Source of the DNA: Thauera aromatica K172
Lineage (GTDB): Bacteria; Pseudomonadota; Gammaproteobacteria; Burkholderiales; Rhodocyclaceae
Assembly: GCF_003030465.1 (NCBI RefSeq)
Contig: NZ_CP028339.1
Location: 1,302,001 to 1,366,000 of the forward strand
DNA: 64,000 bases
Direction: 5' to 3'
Below, piece by piece: positions 9,561 through 17,361 of this stretch. Numbering within the stretch: position 1 is the stretch's first letter; the number at the start of each line of letters is the position of its first letter. A program made the position numbers and the translations under genes. Under the pieces are notes generated by a model, which saw only the letters and a program-made list of their open reading frames with translations, was not told where the DNA came from and made no database searches.

Positions 9561-9578
9561 CGGGACCCGGAGGTCCCG
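9561..9578. terminator. Hairpin between dctP and dctQ
   Basis: CGGGACC-CGGA-GGTCCCG forms a perfect 7-bp stem with a four-base loop 11 bases beyond the dctP stop. A second GC-rich palindrome (ACCCCGGTCC / GGGGACCGGGG) lies at about 9494-9514. Neither is followed by a strong T-run on the minus strand. Such hairpins often raise the level of binding-protein mRNA over permease mRNA, which would fit here. Confidence 0.4.
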
Positions 9579-9588
9579 CGGTGCGGCC

Positions 9589-10614
9589 TTACAGGCCGGC
9601 GTTACGGCTGGTGATTTCCTTCTTCAGGGCGTCGAGAACGCTGGCAGCATTGCCGCCGGGCAGGCTCTTCGCCCACACGTCGTAGACGGGCTGGACCGCC
9701 TGCTTCCACTTGGCCAGCTGCGCATCGGTGAGCGGCACCAGCTTCTGGTCGCCCATCGCGGCGAGCTTGTCGCGCCCGCTGTCCTCTTCGTCGCCCCAGG
9801 CGGTGCCGACGCGGCCGGCCCATTCGTTGTTGCAGTGGTCGTCGATGACCTTGCGCTGGCTGCCGGACAGGTTGTCGTACCAGTTCTTGTTCATCACCCA
9901 CACGAAGTTGGCGGCATAGAGGCGCATGTCGGTGTGGTGGTTGGCGGCGCGGTGGACGTTGAAGGTGATCAGCGAATTCCACGGGAAGGTGATGGCATCG
10001 GCGACGCCCTTGTCGAGCGCATCCCTCGCTTCGGGGGCGGACACCTGGACGTTGGTCGCACCGAGCGCGGTCATCGTCTGGGCGACGGTGCCGTTGGCCG
10101 GACGCACTTTCATGCCCTTGAGCTGGTCGGGGTCGGTGATCGGCTGCTTGGAGTGCAGCGTGCCGACGTGCATGTGCGAGAAACAGAACTTGACGTCGCC
10201 CATTTCCTTGTCGGCATAGGCGCGGTACCAGGCATCGACCGCGGCCGAGCCGGCGCCCGGCGTGCGGAACAGGAAGGGCAGCTCGCTCGCGGCATAGATC
10301 GGGAAGCGGCCGGCCTGGTAGCCCGGGCTGACCCAGGCCATGTCGGCGATGCCGTCGCGGGTCATGTCGTAGTGATCGGCGGCCTTGCCCAGCTGCTGCG
10401 CCGGATAGAGGGTCACCTTGATCGAGCCGCCGGACGCTTCCTCGACCGATTTGGCCCAGGGCTCGAAACCGGTGCGCGCCAGCGCGTGCTGCGGCGGCAG
10501 CCAGCTGGCGAAACGCAGCTCGACCGGCTTGTCCGCCGCAGCGGAAGGCAGTGCCGGAATGAGCAGGGCGGGCAGCATGACGGCTTTGGCCAGCGTGGTG
10601 CGGAAGTTCTTCAT
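9589..10614 (-). CDS. dctP: TRAP transporter substrate-binding protein (DctP family)
   Basis: 341 residues from the ATG at 10614 (MKNFRTTLAKAVML). Residues 1-27 form a Sec signal peptide ending near PSAAA. The mature protein shows the DctP fold signatures LRFASWLPPQH, YPAQQLGKAADHYDM, KGMKVRPANGTVAQTMTALGATNVQV and a late VWVMNKNWYDNLS. It binds the solute in the periplasm and delivers it to DctQM. The conserved arginine that usually contacts the carboxylate is the one in GMKVRPANG (family knowledge). First gene of dctP-dctQ-dctM, divergent from a LysR regulator. Confidence 0.92.
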   Translation of the reverse strand: MKNFRTTLAKAVMLPALLIPALPSAAADKPVELRFASWLPPQHALARTGFEPWAKSVEEASGGSIKVTLYPAQQLGKAADHYDMTRDGIADMAWVSPGYQAGRFPIYAASELPFLFRTPGAGSAAVDAWYRAYADKEMGDVKFCFSHMHVGTLHSKQPITDPDQLKGMKVRPANGTVAQTMTALGATNVQVSAPEARDALDKGVADAITFPWNSLITFNVHRAANHHTDMRLYAANFVWVMNKNWYDNLSGSQRKVIDDHCNNEWAGRVGTAWGDEEDSGRDKLAAMGDQKLVPLTDAQLAKWKQAVQPVYDVWAKSLPGGNAASVLDALKKEITSRNAGL

Positions 10615-10753
10615 CGGTGGTGTCTCCTCATCGTTGAACTTGTCGTGGCGCTCGAGGTGCGGCGTCGGCGTGGGCGGGCCGGTTCCACCCGGGCGACGCC
10701 GAGTGCGAAAGCCACAGGGGGGCAAGGCTACTCTTGGAGTAATATCGAAACAA

Positions 10754-10777
10754 TATATGCTGTGTATGTTACATATA
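10754..10777. promoter_or_regulatory. AT-rich inverted repeat between dctP and its divergent LysR gene
   Basis: TATATG-N12-CATATA (10754-10777) lies in a strongly AT-rich patch just before the LysR start at 10792. A direct repeat TAGAT-GCAT-TAGAT overlaps its right edge (about 10776-10789). These are the only symmetric elements in the 177-base gap and are good candidates for the regulator's site. Confidence 0.45.
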
Positions 10778-10791
10778 GATGCATTAGATAA

Positions 10792-11691
10792 ATGAATGCC
10801 TTCGATCTCAACCTCGTCCGGAGTTTCGTCGCCATCTACGAAACCCAGAGCGTGACCGCGGCGGCGCAGCGCCTGTCGCTGTCGCAGCCGACCGTCAGTT
10901 ACGCCCTGGGGCGCATGCGCGAGGCGCTTGCCGACCCGTTGTTCGTGCGCGAGCAACGGGTGCTGAGGCCGACTCCTCGCGCCCACGGACTGTATCCGCG
11001 CTTTGTCGATGCGCTGGCGAGCGTCGATGCGGCGCTCGAAGAGCCGCACCGCTTCGATCCGTCGACCACGAGCCGCAGCTTCAGCCTGGCGATGTCGGAT
11101 ATCGGCAGCATGTCCTTCCTGCCGCCGCTGGAAGTCCACCTGCGGCCGCTGGCGCCCGGGCTGCGTCTCGAAATCCAGCAGGTTCCGGTCGACGAGATCA
11201 TCAACGGCCTGGCCGCCGGCAAGATCGATGCCGCGCTCGGCCACCTGCCCACGCTGCGCGGGCGCGGCCGCAGCTCGCTGCTGTTTCGCGAGCGCTACGT
11301 CTGCCTGGTCGGCCGCCGTCACGCGCAAAGGATCGGTGCGATGAGCGTTGACCACTTCCTGGCCTCGCGCCACGTCGCGGTGTCGTCGACTTTTTCCGGG
11401 CACAGGCTGGCCGAAGACGTGCTCGCCGAGCTGGGTGTGGTGCGCCAGATCGCGATCGACCTGCCGTACTTCACCGCGCTGCCGCAACTGATCGCCCAGG
11501 GGGAGCTGGTGGTGATCCTGCCTTCACGGGTGGCGGCGACGTTCTGCGCCCAGGGCGAAGTCGTGATGCTCGAGGCGCCGTTCAAGCTGCCCGAGTTCGA
11601 AGTGCGCCTGTACTGGCACCCCCGGCACGAAGCCAATCCCGCCCTGCAGTGGTTGCTGGCGCAGATTCAGAGCGCACTGAGCGGGCTTTGA
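10792..11691 (+). CDS. LysR-family transcriptional regulator divergent from the TRAP operon
   Basis: 299 residues. The HTH is MNAFDLNLVRSFVAIYETQSVTAAAQRLSLSQPTVSYALGRMREAL (1-47), followed by a LysR effector domain with AMSDIGSMSFLPPLE and a late YWHPRHEANPALQWLLAQI, the same pattern as the LysR at 6728. Position suggests control of dctPQM by an aromatic or organic acid. The ATG at 10792 is used because family sequence starts there. No recognisable SD is evident in the AT-rich leader. Confidence 0.88.
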   Translation: MNAFDLNLVRSFVAIYETQSVTAAAQRLSLSQPTVSYALGRMREALADPLFVREQRVLRPTPRAHGLYPRFVDALASVDAALEEPHRFDPSTTSRSFSLAMSDIGSMSFLPPLEVHLRPLAPGLRLEIQQVPVDEIINGLAAGKIDAALGHLPTLRGRGRSSLLFRERYVCLVGRRHAQRIGAMSVDHFLASRHVAVSSTFSGHRLAEDVLAELGVVRQIAIDLPYFTALPQLIAQGELVVILPSRVAATFCAQGEVVMLEAPFKLPEFEVRLYWHPRHEANPALQWLLAQIQSALSGL

Positions 11692-11693
11692 GT

Positions 11694-11729
11694 CGGGCCT
11701 GGGTTGGGGCGCCGGGCCTGGGTTGGGGC
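11694..11729. repeat. Two-copy 17-bp direct repeat
   Basis: CGGGCCTGGGTTGGGGC occurs at 11694-11710 and again at 11713-11729, separated by two bases, immediately after the LysR stop codon. No function is apparent; it may be a replication-slippage product. Confidence 0.7.
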
Positions 11730-11845
11730 TCTACGCGGGGGCGGGCGCCTGAGGTAGCATGCGGCGGGTGCGGGGCGGCGTCTCCCGCTGCGGATTGAAG
11801 AACCGCCAAGAACCGTTTCAATAACCTTTTTCCGGAGCCGGTCCG

Positions 11846-12148
11846 ATGAAAGTGATCGTTGATCTGTGTGTCGTTCCCCTCGGGGTGGGACTGTCCGTGT
11901 CCAGCTATGTCGCCGCGTGCGAGCGCGTGATCGCCGAGGCCGGGCTGAAGTCCCAGCTCCACGCCTACGGGACCAACATCGAAGGGGAGTGGGACGCGGT
12001 GATGGCGGCGGTCAAGCGCTGCCATGAAGTGGTGCATGAAATGGGCGCGCCGCGCATCACCAGCACGATCCGGCTCGGCACCCGCACCGACCGCGAGCAG
12101 AGCATGGAAGACAAGATCGCCAGCGTGGAGTGCGCGCTCGCACGCTGA
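11846..12148 (+). CDS. MTH1187/YkoF-like small protein (thiamine-binding family)
   Basis: 100 residues. It shows the ferredoxin-like fold pattern of the MTH1187 family: MKVIVDLCVVPLGVGLSVSSYVAACERVI, YGTNIEGEWDAVMAAVKRCHEVVHEMG and RITSTIRLGTRTDREQSMEDKIASV. Members bind thiamine-type or other small ligands and form tetramers, but the physiological role is unresolved. A good SD (CCGGAGCCGG) precedes the ATG. It appears monocistronic and is followed by a hairpin with a T-run. A link to the TPP enzymes encoded nearby is possible but only conjecture. Confidence 0.82.
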   Translation: MKVIVDLCVVPLGVGLSVSSYVAACERVIAEAGLKSQLHAYGTNIEGEWDAVMAAVKRCHEVVHEMGAPRITSTIRLGTRTDREQSMEDKIASVECALAR

Positions 12149-12179
12149 ACGGGGCGCCCTGCGCGCGGCCGCCCCGTTT
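12148..12179 (+). terminator. Intrinsic terminator after the MTH1187-family gene
   Basis: AACGGGGCG (12148-12156) pairs with CGCCCCGTT (12170-12178) around a GC-rich 13-base loop, ending in TTT. It overlaps the stop codon's last base and lies between two convergent genes. Confidence 0.6.
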
Positions 12180-12211
12180 GCCGGTACTCCTTCCGCCGGG
12201 GCGGCGCGGGA

Positions 12212-13648
12212 TCAGTTCGGCAGGCTCTTGGCCAGTTCGCCGCGCCTGAGCTTGCCGGTGTCGGTGCGCGGAAAGTCCTCCACCAGATGCACCGACTCCG
12301 GACGCTGGTAAGGCGGCAAGGCCTCGATCGCCTCGCGGGCGGTGCGCAGGAGCTCGTTTTCCGGCGTGCTGCCGGGCACGGCGAACAGATGCAGGCGGAT
12401 CACGTCCGCGTCGTCGGCCTGGGACGGAACGACGCAGAGTTCGTTGACCTGCGACTTCAGGCGCTCGTGCAGCGCGTTCTCCACCGCGAGCACGTCCACC
12501 CAGCGCCCGAACACCTTCACCAGCTGATCGGTACGGCCGGCGAACTGCCACCCTTCGCTGCTCTCCGCCGGGCGGAAGACGTCGCCGGGGGAGAACGTAC
12601 CGTTGCCGAAGCGTGCCGTATCGTGGGTCACTTCACGCGAATAGCCGAGCGCGATCGCCGGGTGGGAGAACCACAGGCGCTGGCGGCTGCCCTCGCTGCC
12701 CGGGATGTCTTCCTCGACCACGTCGGTCAGCGGGCTCGCGCACAGTGCCGGCATCGCCTGGGTGCGGTAGAGCATCAGCGACAGGGTCTCGGTCGTGCCG
12801 TAGCCGTTGACCAGCTCGACGCCGGTATGCGCGGCCCATTCCTCGGCGAGCGCCGGCGGACAGGCTTCGCCTGCGGATACCGCGGCACGCAGCGCGGGAA
12901 AGGCGGTGCCGGCATCGAGCAGGCGTCGGTACAGCGTCGGCACGCTGAAGAAGATGCTCGGGCGGTGCTTTTCCACCGTGGCCGCGACCTGCTGCGGGTC
13001 GGGCCAGGCCGGATCGAGGATCACCGTCGCACCCAGGCGCAGGCCGGCGAAAAAGGAATTCGCCAGCGGGTAGGCGAAGAACAGCTTGGAGCTCGAATAG
13101 AAGCGGTCTTCGGCACCGGCGCCGAGGATGTCGCGGGCGAACACGTGGGCATGCTTGACCGCACGCTGCGCATGGATCACGCCCTTCGGCTTGCCGGTGG
13201 TGCCCGAGGAGTAGAGCAGGAAGGCCGGTGCGTCCTCGTCCATGTCGACCGCGGCGGGAGCGTGCGTCGCCGCCGCGGTACGCTGGCGCCACGCCGTCAG
13301 TCCGATCGCGCGCGCGTCGCCCAGGCTGGCGGCACGCGCGTCGTCGAGCAGCAGTGCGACCGCGCCGGAATCCTCCACCAGTTCGCGCAGCTGTGCGTCG
13401 CTGGTGCGGGGGTTGACCGAGATCGGCTGGGCACCGGCCCAGATCAGGCCGAGAAAGGCGCCGGCCCAGTCGATGCCGTCGGCCAGCGAAATGACGCAGC
13501 GCTGGCCGGCGACGATGCCCGCGTCGATCCACGCAGCGGCATTGCGGATGCACAGCGCACGCAGCGCAGCGTAATCGAGCCGGGTGTCGCCTTCAATCAG
13601 CGCGATCGCATCGGCGCGGCCGGCGCAGAGCAGTTCGGCGGCGTTCAT
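12212..13648 (-). CDS. Benzoate-CoA ligase family AMP-forming acyl-CoA synthetase
   Basis: 478 residues from the ATG at 13648 (MNAAELLCAGRADAIALIEGD), preceded by GGAG. It activates a carboxylic acid via an acyl-adenylate. Motifs: [16 protein letters not shown] (P-loop, about residue 150), NGYGTTETLS (A5), GRTDQLVKVFGRWVDVLAVENAL (A8 hinge) and the catalytic lysine in FPRTDTGKLRRGEL near the C-terminus. The KLFFAYPLANSFF stretch resembles benzoate- and hydroxybenzoate-CoA ligases. It is shorter than typical benzoate-CoA ligase (about 525), so the substrate is uncertain. A TTG upstream at 13702 is in frame but has no SD. The start overlaps the stop of a 24-codon leader ORF. Divergent from the LysR at 13857. 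Confidence 0.85.
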   Translation of the reverse strand: MNAAELLCAGRADAIALIEGDTRLDYAALRALCIRNAAAWIDAGIVAGQRCVISLADGIDWAGAFLGLIWAGAQPISVNPRTSDAQLRELVEDSGAVALLLDDARAASLGDARAIGLTAWRQRTAAATHAPAAVDMDEDAPAFLLYSSGTTGKPKGVIHAQRAVKHAHVFARDILGAGAEDRFYSSSKLFFAYPLANSFFAGLRLGATVILDPAWPDPQQVAATVEKHRPSIFFSVPTLYRRLLDAGTAFPALRAAVSAGEACPPALAEEWAAHTGVELVNGYGTTETLSLMLYRTQAMPALCASPLTDVVEEDIPGSEGSRQRLWFSHPAIALGYSREVTHDTARFGNGTFSPGDVFRPAESSEGWQFAGRTDQLVKVFGRWVDVLAVENALHERLKSQVNELCVVPSQADDADVIRLHLFAVPGSTPENELLRTAREAIEALPPYQRPESVHLVEDFPRTDTGKLRRGELAKSLPN

Positions 13649-13719
13649 CGGACGCTCCGGCGGCGGTCGGTCGGGCTCGGCTGCGAACAGCGGGGAGTAC
13701 AAGGGGGGTGCAAAGACAT
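13645..13719 (-). CDS. Putative 24-residue leader peptide coupled to the CoA ligase
   Basis: The peptide reads MSLHPPCTPRC then SQPSPTDRRRSVR. A strong SD (GGAGGAG) lies 8 bases before its ATG at 13719, and its TGA (13645-13647) overlaps the ligase ATG in an ATGA junction. It is rich in Pro, Arg and Cys, with PP and RRR runs that can slow ribosomes. The ligase itself has only a weaker SD inside this ORF, so the arrangement suggests translational coupling or attenuation. It is too short to assign by homology. Confidence 0.45.
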   Translation of the reverse strand: MSLHPPCTPRCSQPSPTDRRRSVR

Positions 13720-13812
13720 GTCGGCTTCTCCTCCGTAGTGGCCCGGGAGTGGGCTGTTATTCGTTTTTTTGTTTCGGCCATTAAAAAACGCGGAGGTCTG
13801 GGGCACAATAGC

Positions 13813-13824
13813 AATCAGCTGATT
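13813..13824. promoter_or_regulatory. Perfect palindrome, candidate LysR operator
   Basis: AATCAGCTGATT is a perfect 12-bp palindrome in the AT-rich divergent promoter region between the CoA ligase and the LysR gene at 13857. It lies 33 bases before the regulator's start codon, suitable for autoregulation and divergent control. Confidence 0.45.
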
Positions 13825-13856
13825 ACTTTTATTTCGATTTTTGATAACCGTTCGCC

Positions 13857-14807
13857 GTGCGTGACTTCGATCTCAACCTTCTGCGCGTGCTGCTCGCCGT
13901 CCATGACGCCGGCAGCGTCAGTGCTGCGGCGCTTGCCCTCGGCGTCAGTCAGCCCACGGTGAGCACCGCACTTGGTCGCCTGCGGCGGATCTTCGGCGAG
14001 CCGCTGTTCATCAAGACCGCGGTCGGCATGACGCCGACCGCGCGGGCCCAGGCGCTGGCGGCACGCTCGCGCGAAGTGCTGGCCAAGGTCGATACCGAGA
14101 TCCTTGCCGGCGACCGCTTCGATGCGCAGCAGGTGGTGGGTGAGTTCACCTTCGCGATGTCGGACGTGGGCGAGATGGTGTTCCTGCCCCGCATCCTCGA
14201 CAGCCTGCGCCATCTGGCGCCGCAGGCGACGCTGCGTTCGGTCGCGGTGACGCCGAGCGAGTTGTCGCGGGCGATGGCGGCGGGCGAGATCGATCTGGCG
14301 ATTGGCTACTTTCCCGATCTCGACGCTGCCGGCTATTACCGCCAGAAACTGTTCGATCACCGCTTCGTCTGCCTGCTGCGCGCCGATCATCCGTTGCGCG
14401 ACGAGCGCATCAGCCTGCAGCAGTTCCTCGAACTGGGCCATGCGGTGGTGCGCGCCGAAGGGCGCAGCCAGGAAGTCTTCGAAAAATATCTCGAGCGCCA
14501 GCGCATCGAGCGCCGGATCGTGCTGAGCACGCCGCATTTCATGAGCCTGCCGGTGATCGTCGGCAAGTCCGACCTGATCGTGACCGTGCCGCACGCGATC
14601 GGCCATTATTTTTCGTCGATCGGCGCCAACATCCGCATGGTCGAGCCGCCGCTGCCGATCCCGTGCATCGAGCTCTACCAGCACTGGCATCGCAGCTACC
14701 ACCACGATGCGCGCAATCGCTGGCTGCGCGGGCTGGTGGCGCAGCTGTTCTCGGAGGACCGCGACGAGTGGCCTTATCCTTTCGAGCGGGGGCTGCCCGC
14801 GCGGTGA
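13857..14807 (+). CDS. LysR-family transcriptional regulator divergent from the CoA ligase
   Basis: 316 residues with a GTG start at 13857 (RDFDLNLLRVLLAVHDAGSVSAAALALGVSQPTVSTALGRLRRIF). Effector domain with AMSDVGEMVFLPRIL, VVRAEGRSQEVFEKYL and IELYQHWHRSYHHDARNRWLRGLV. This is the third LysR of the same aromatic-type subgroup in 8 kb. It probably controls the divergent CoA ligase. It ends against a bidirectional terminator shared with paaY. Confidence 0.88.
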   Translation: MRDFDLNLLRVLLAVHDAGSVSAAALALGVSQPTVSTALGRLRRIFGEPLFIKTAVGMTPTARAQALAARSREVLAKVDTEILAGDRFDAQQVVGEFTFAMSDVGEMVFLPRILDSLRHLAPQATLRSVAVTPSELSRAMAAGEIDLAIGYFPDLDAAGYYRQKLFDHRFVCLLRADHPLRDERISLQQFLELGHAVVRAEGRSQEVFEKYLERQRIERRIVLSTPHFMSLPVIVGKSDLIVTVPHAIGHYFSSIGANIRMVEPPLPIPCIELYQHWHRSYHHDARNRWLRGLVAQLFSEDRDEWPYPFERGLPAR

Positions 14808-14813
14808 ACGGAA

Positions 14814-14833
14814 AAGGGCGCCGCAGCGCCCTT
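14814..14833. terminator. Bidirectional terminator between LysR and paaY
   Basis: AAGGGCGC-CGCA-GCGCCCTT is a perfect 8-bp stem with a tetraloop, preceded by AA on the left and ending in TT, in the 36-base gap between two convergent genes. Confidence 0.65.
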
Positions 14834-14843
14834 CGCAACGGAC

Positions 14844-15452
14844 TCAGCCGGCGCGCCGGCGCGCTTCGCTGAGCGGCACGATGTCGGGCATCTCGAAGCG
14901 GCGGCGTTCGGGGTCGGCTTCGCGCAGCGGCTCGCACGGTTTCAGGGTGGCGAGGCTGCGCGCGGCGAGCGCGTGGTAGCACTCGGTGCCGACGATCTTC
15001 CACGCGCGCTCCTGGTCGGTCAGCGGGCGCAGGACCTTGGCCGGCACGCCCGCCACCAGCATGCCGGGCGGCACTTTCATCTCGGCCTTCACGAAGGCGC
15101 AGGCGGCGACGATGCTGCCTTCGCCGATTTCGGCGTAATCCATCACCACCGCATTCATGCCGATCAGGGCGTTGCGCCCGACGCGGCAGGCGTGGAGTAC
15201 CGCGGCGTGACCGATGTGGCCGTTCTGCTCGACCACGGTGTCGATTTCGGGAAAGCCGTGCAGGACGCAGGCGTCCTGCACGTTGCTTCCTTCTTCGAGC
15301 ACGATGCGGCCGAAGTCGCCGCGCAGCGAGGCTTGTGGGGCGACGTAACAGCCCGGCCCGACGAAGACGTCGCCGATCAGCACCGCATCCGGATGAACGA
15401 AGGCGGTGGGGTGGATGACGGGACGGACGCCGTCAATTTCGTAGCAGGGCAT
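14844..15452 (-). CDS. paaY: Phenylacetate pathway thioesterase PaaY (left-handed beta-helix)
   Basis: 202 residues from the ATG at 15452 ([29 protein letters not shown]). The hexapeptide-repeat beta-helix of the gamma-carbonic-anhydrase superfamily is clear in residues 12-165 ([33 protein letters not shown]). Metal-binding histidines are in [25 protein letters not shown]. PaaY hydrolyses dead-end CoA thioesters that form when the ring-epoxide intermediate is not opened, so it protects the CoA pool. It lies downstream of paaN on the same strand (34-base gap) and the two are probably one operon divergent from paaG. Confidence 0.88.
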   Translation of the reverse strand: MPCYEIDGVRPVIHPTAFVHPDAVLIGDVFVGPGCYVAPQASLRGDFGRIVLEEGSNVQDACVLHGFPEIDTVVEQNGHIGHAAVLHACRVGRNALIGMNAVVMDYAEIGEGSIVAACAFVKAEMKVPPGMLVAGVPAKVLRPLTDQERAWKIVGTECYHALAARSLATLKPCEPLREADPERRRFEMPDIVPLSEARRRAG

Positions 15453-15486
15453 GGGGCGTTTTCCTCCGGGGGTGTTTTCAGGGGGC

Positions 15487-17151
15487 TCAGTCGATATGGT
15501 AACGGCGCTGCACGACGCGGAACCGGTTGGCAACGAAGGCCGCGTCGGCGTAGCTCGCGTTGGCGGCCGGATTCATGCCCACACCATGATAGTCGGAGAA
15601 CGCCGCGGACTGGTTCACGAACACCCCGCCGGCGAGGTTCAGCGACAGCGCCACACCGGCGCGCAGCGTCGCTTCGGTCATGGCCTCGACCACCGCGTCG
15701 CGGGTGGAGTACAGCCCCACCGTCAGCGCGCCGCGCTCGCGCACGATGCGCTCGGACAACGCCAGCGCGGCGTCGGCGTCGGCCGCGCGCACGACGAAGC
15801 TGATCGGGCCGAAGCGCTCTTCCATATAGGCCGCCTCGTCGGCGGCATCGCAGGCGACGATTACCGGCGTGCGCACCTGCGCCCGGGGGAACTCGGCATG
15901 GGTGAGTGCCTTCGAGGCCAGCACCATCTGGCCGAAGCCGTGGGCTTCCTCGATGCGGGCGAGGGTGGCGGGCGACTGGATCGCGCCCAGCACCGCGGTG
16001 GCGACGCTCTCGTCGGAGAGGAAACGGGCGACGGCGGCGCCGAGGTCGGCAGCGACTTCATCAAAGCTCTTGCGGCCCTGGTCGGTGTCGATGCCGCCGG
16101 CGGGAACGATGATCGCCTGGGTCGTCGTGCACATCTGGCCGGCGTACAGCGACAGGGTGAACGCGAGGTTCTTCAGCATGCCCTTGTAGTTGTCGGTGGA
16201 CTCGATGACGACGTTGTTGACCCCGGCCAGTTCGGCATACACCTGGGCCTGGCGGGCATTGTCGGCGAGCCAGTTGCCGAATGCGGTGCTGCCGGTGAAG
16301 TCGATCGACTTCACCGCCGGGTGGGTGGCGAGGTGGCGGGTGGCGGCGGGGTCGTCGACCACCGCGAGCGTCACCAGGTTCGGATCGAGGCCTTGTTCGG
16401 CGAGCACTTCGCGCGCGATGGCGACGCTGATCGCCGCCGGCAGGATGGCGTTTTCATGAGGTTTGACGATCACCGGGTTGCCGGTGGCGAGCGCGGCGAA
16501 GAGGCCCGGATAGGTGTTCCAGGTGGGGAAGGTGCCGCAGCCGATCACCAGCGCGACGCCGCGGCCGACGATCTCGAAGTGCTTGCGCAGGCGCAGCGGC
16601 GGGTTCTTGCCCTGGGGCTTTTCCCACACCGCCTCGGCGGGGATGCGACTCATCTCGTCCCACGCGGTGGCGACCGCTTCGAGGCCACGGTCCTGGGCGT
16701 GTGCGCCGCCGGCCTGGAAGGCCATCATCCAGCCCTGGCCGGTGGTCATCATCACCGCGTGGGCGATCTCGAAGCTGCGTCGGTTCAGGCGCTGGAGGAT
16801 TTCCAGGCAGATCCCGACCCGCCCTTCGGCACCGAGCTTCCGCCACCCGGGCATCGCCGCTTCGGCGGCGCCGATCAGGGCGTCGGGAGCGCAGACCGGG
16901 TAGCGTACGTCGAGGGCGACGCCGTAGGGGGAACGCTCGGTCGCGGCCCAGCCGGCCTGGCCCGGCTGGTCGAGGACGAAGTCGCGGCCGAGGTGGCTTT
17001 CGAACGCGCGTTTGCCGGCTTCGGCGGCGTCCTCGCCGTAGCTTCTCGGGCTCGGGTTTTCGGCGTAGGGGCTCCAGTAGCCGCGCGTATGCAGGGCGGA
17101 GAGGGCGGCGTCGAGGGTCGGCTTGTGGGCTTCGAAAAGAGGGTGGCTCAT
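15487..17151 (-). CDS. paaN: Phenylacetate degradation aldehyde dehydrogenase PaaN (no hydratase domain)
   Basis: 554 residues from the ATG at 17151 ([17 protein letters not shown]). It belongs to the PaaN form found in many betaproteobacteria, which keeps the aldehyde dehydrogenase fold but lacks the C-terminal MaoC hydratase of E. coli PaaZ. Visible: [43 protein letters not shown], the nucleophile region [14 protein letters not shown] (Cys about 370), and [10 protein letters not shown]. It oxidises the ring-opened semialdehyde to 3-oxo-5,6-dehydrosuberyl-CoA; the oxepin-CoA hydrolase must be supplied by another protein, not seen here. Cotranscribed with paaY, divergent from paaG. Confidence 0.88.
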   Translation of the reverse strand: MSHPLFEAHKPTLDAALSALHTRGYWSPYAENPSPRSYGEDAAEAGKRAFESHLGRDFVLDQPGQAGWAATERSPYGVALDVRYPVCAPDALIGAAEAAMPGWRKLGAEGRVGICLEILQRLNRRSFEIAHAVMMTTGQGWMMAFQAGGAHAQDRGLEAVATAWDEMSRIPAEAVWEKPQGKNPPLRLRKHFEIVGRGVALVIGCGTFPTWNTYPGLFAALATGNPVIVKPHENAILPAAISVAIAREVLAEQGLDPNLVTLAVVDDPAATRHLATHPAVKSIDFTGSTAFGNWLADNARQAQVYAELAGVNNVVIESTDNYKGMLKNLAFTLSLYAGQMCTTTQAIIVPAGGIDTDQGRKSFDEVAADLGAAVARFLSDESVATAVLGAIQSPATLARIEEAHGFGQMVLASKALTHAEFPRAQVRTPVIVACDAADEAAYMEERFGPISFVVRAADADAALALSERIVRERGALTVGLYSTRDAVVEAMTEATLRAGVALSLNLAGGVFVNQSAAFSDYHGVGMNPAANASYADAAFVANRFRVVQRRYHID

Positions 17152-17204
17152 GGTCGTCTCCTGGGGGTGGTCAGGCCGGCACGCACGGTGGAATAGTGTG
17201 GGCT

Positions 17205-17221
17205 GCACAAAAATTTTGTGC
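17205..17221. promoter_or_regulatory. Inverted repeat in the paaN promoter region
   Basis: GCACAAAA-A-TTTTGTGC is a perfect 8-bp-arm repeat with a one-base centre, 54-70 bases upstream of the paaN start. It differs from the TetR-type palindrome at 17282, so a second regulator may act on the leftward promoter. Confidence 0.45.
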
Positions 17222-17248
17222 CGGCAAGGTCTCGGGGGCAAAAAGTGC

Positions 17249-17297
17249 TTGTCTTTTGATGTAGCTCAAGACTACTATTGATTGACCGATCGGTCAA
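17249..17297 (+). promoter_or_regulatory. paaG promoter with TetR-type operator (PaaR site)
   Basis: TTGTCT at 17249-17254 and TACTAT at 17273-17278 are spaced by 18 bases. Directly after the -10, TTGACCGATCGGTCAA (17282-17297) is a perfect 16-bp palindrome that would cover the transcription start. This is the classic layout for repression by a TetR dimer, and a TetR gene (24086) is part of the same cluster. In related bacteria PaaR is a TetR repressor released by phenylacetyl-CoA. Confidence 0.75.
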
Positions 17298-17361
17298 ATT
17301 TATAAACGAGCTGGATGGGCAGCATGGCACCCCGGCCCCGCAGAATGGAGAGATAGGGAAC

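Noticed and set aside
13593-13814. A 73-codon minus-strand open frame upstream of the CoA ligase
   Set aside because: It runs through the divergent promoter and lacks an SD. The 24-codon ORF with GGAGGAG in another frame is the better candidate.
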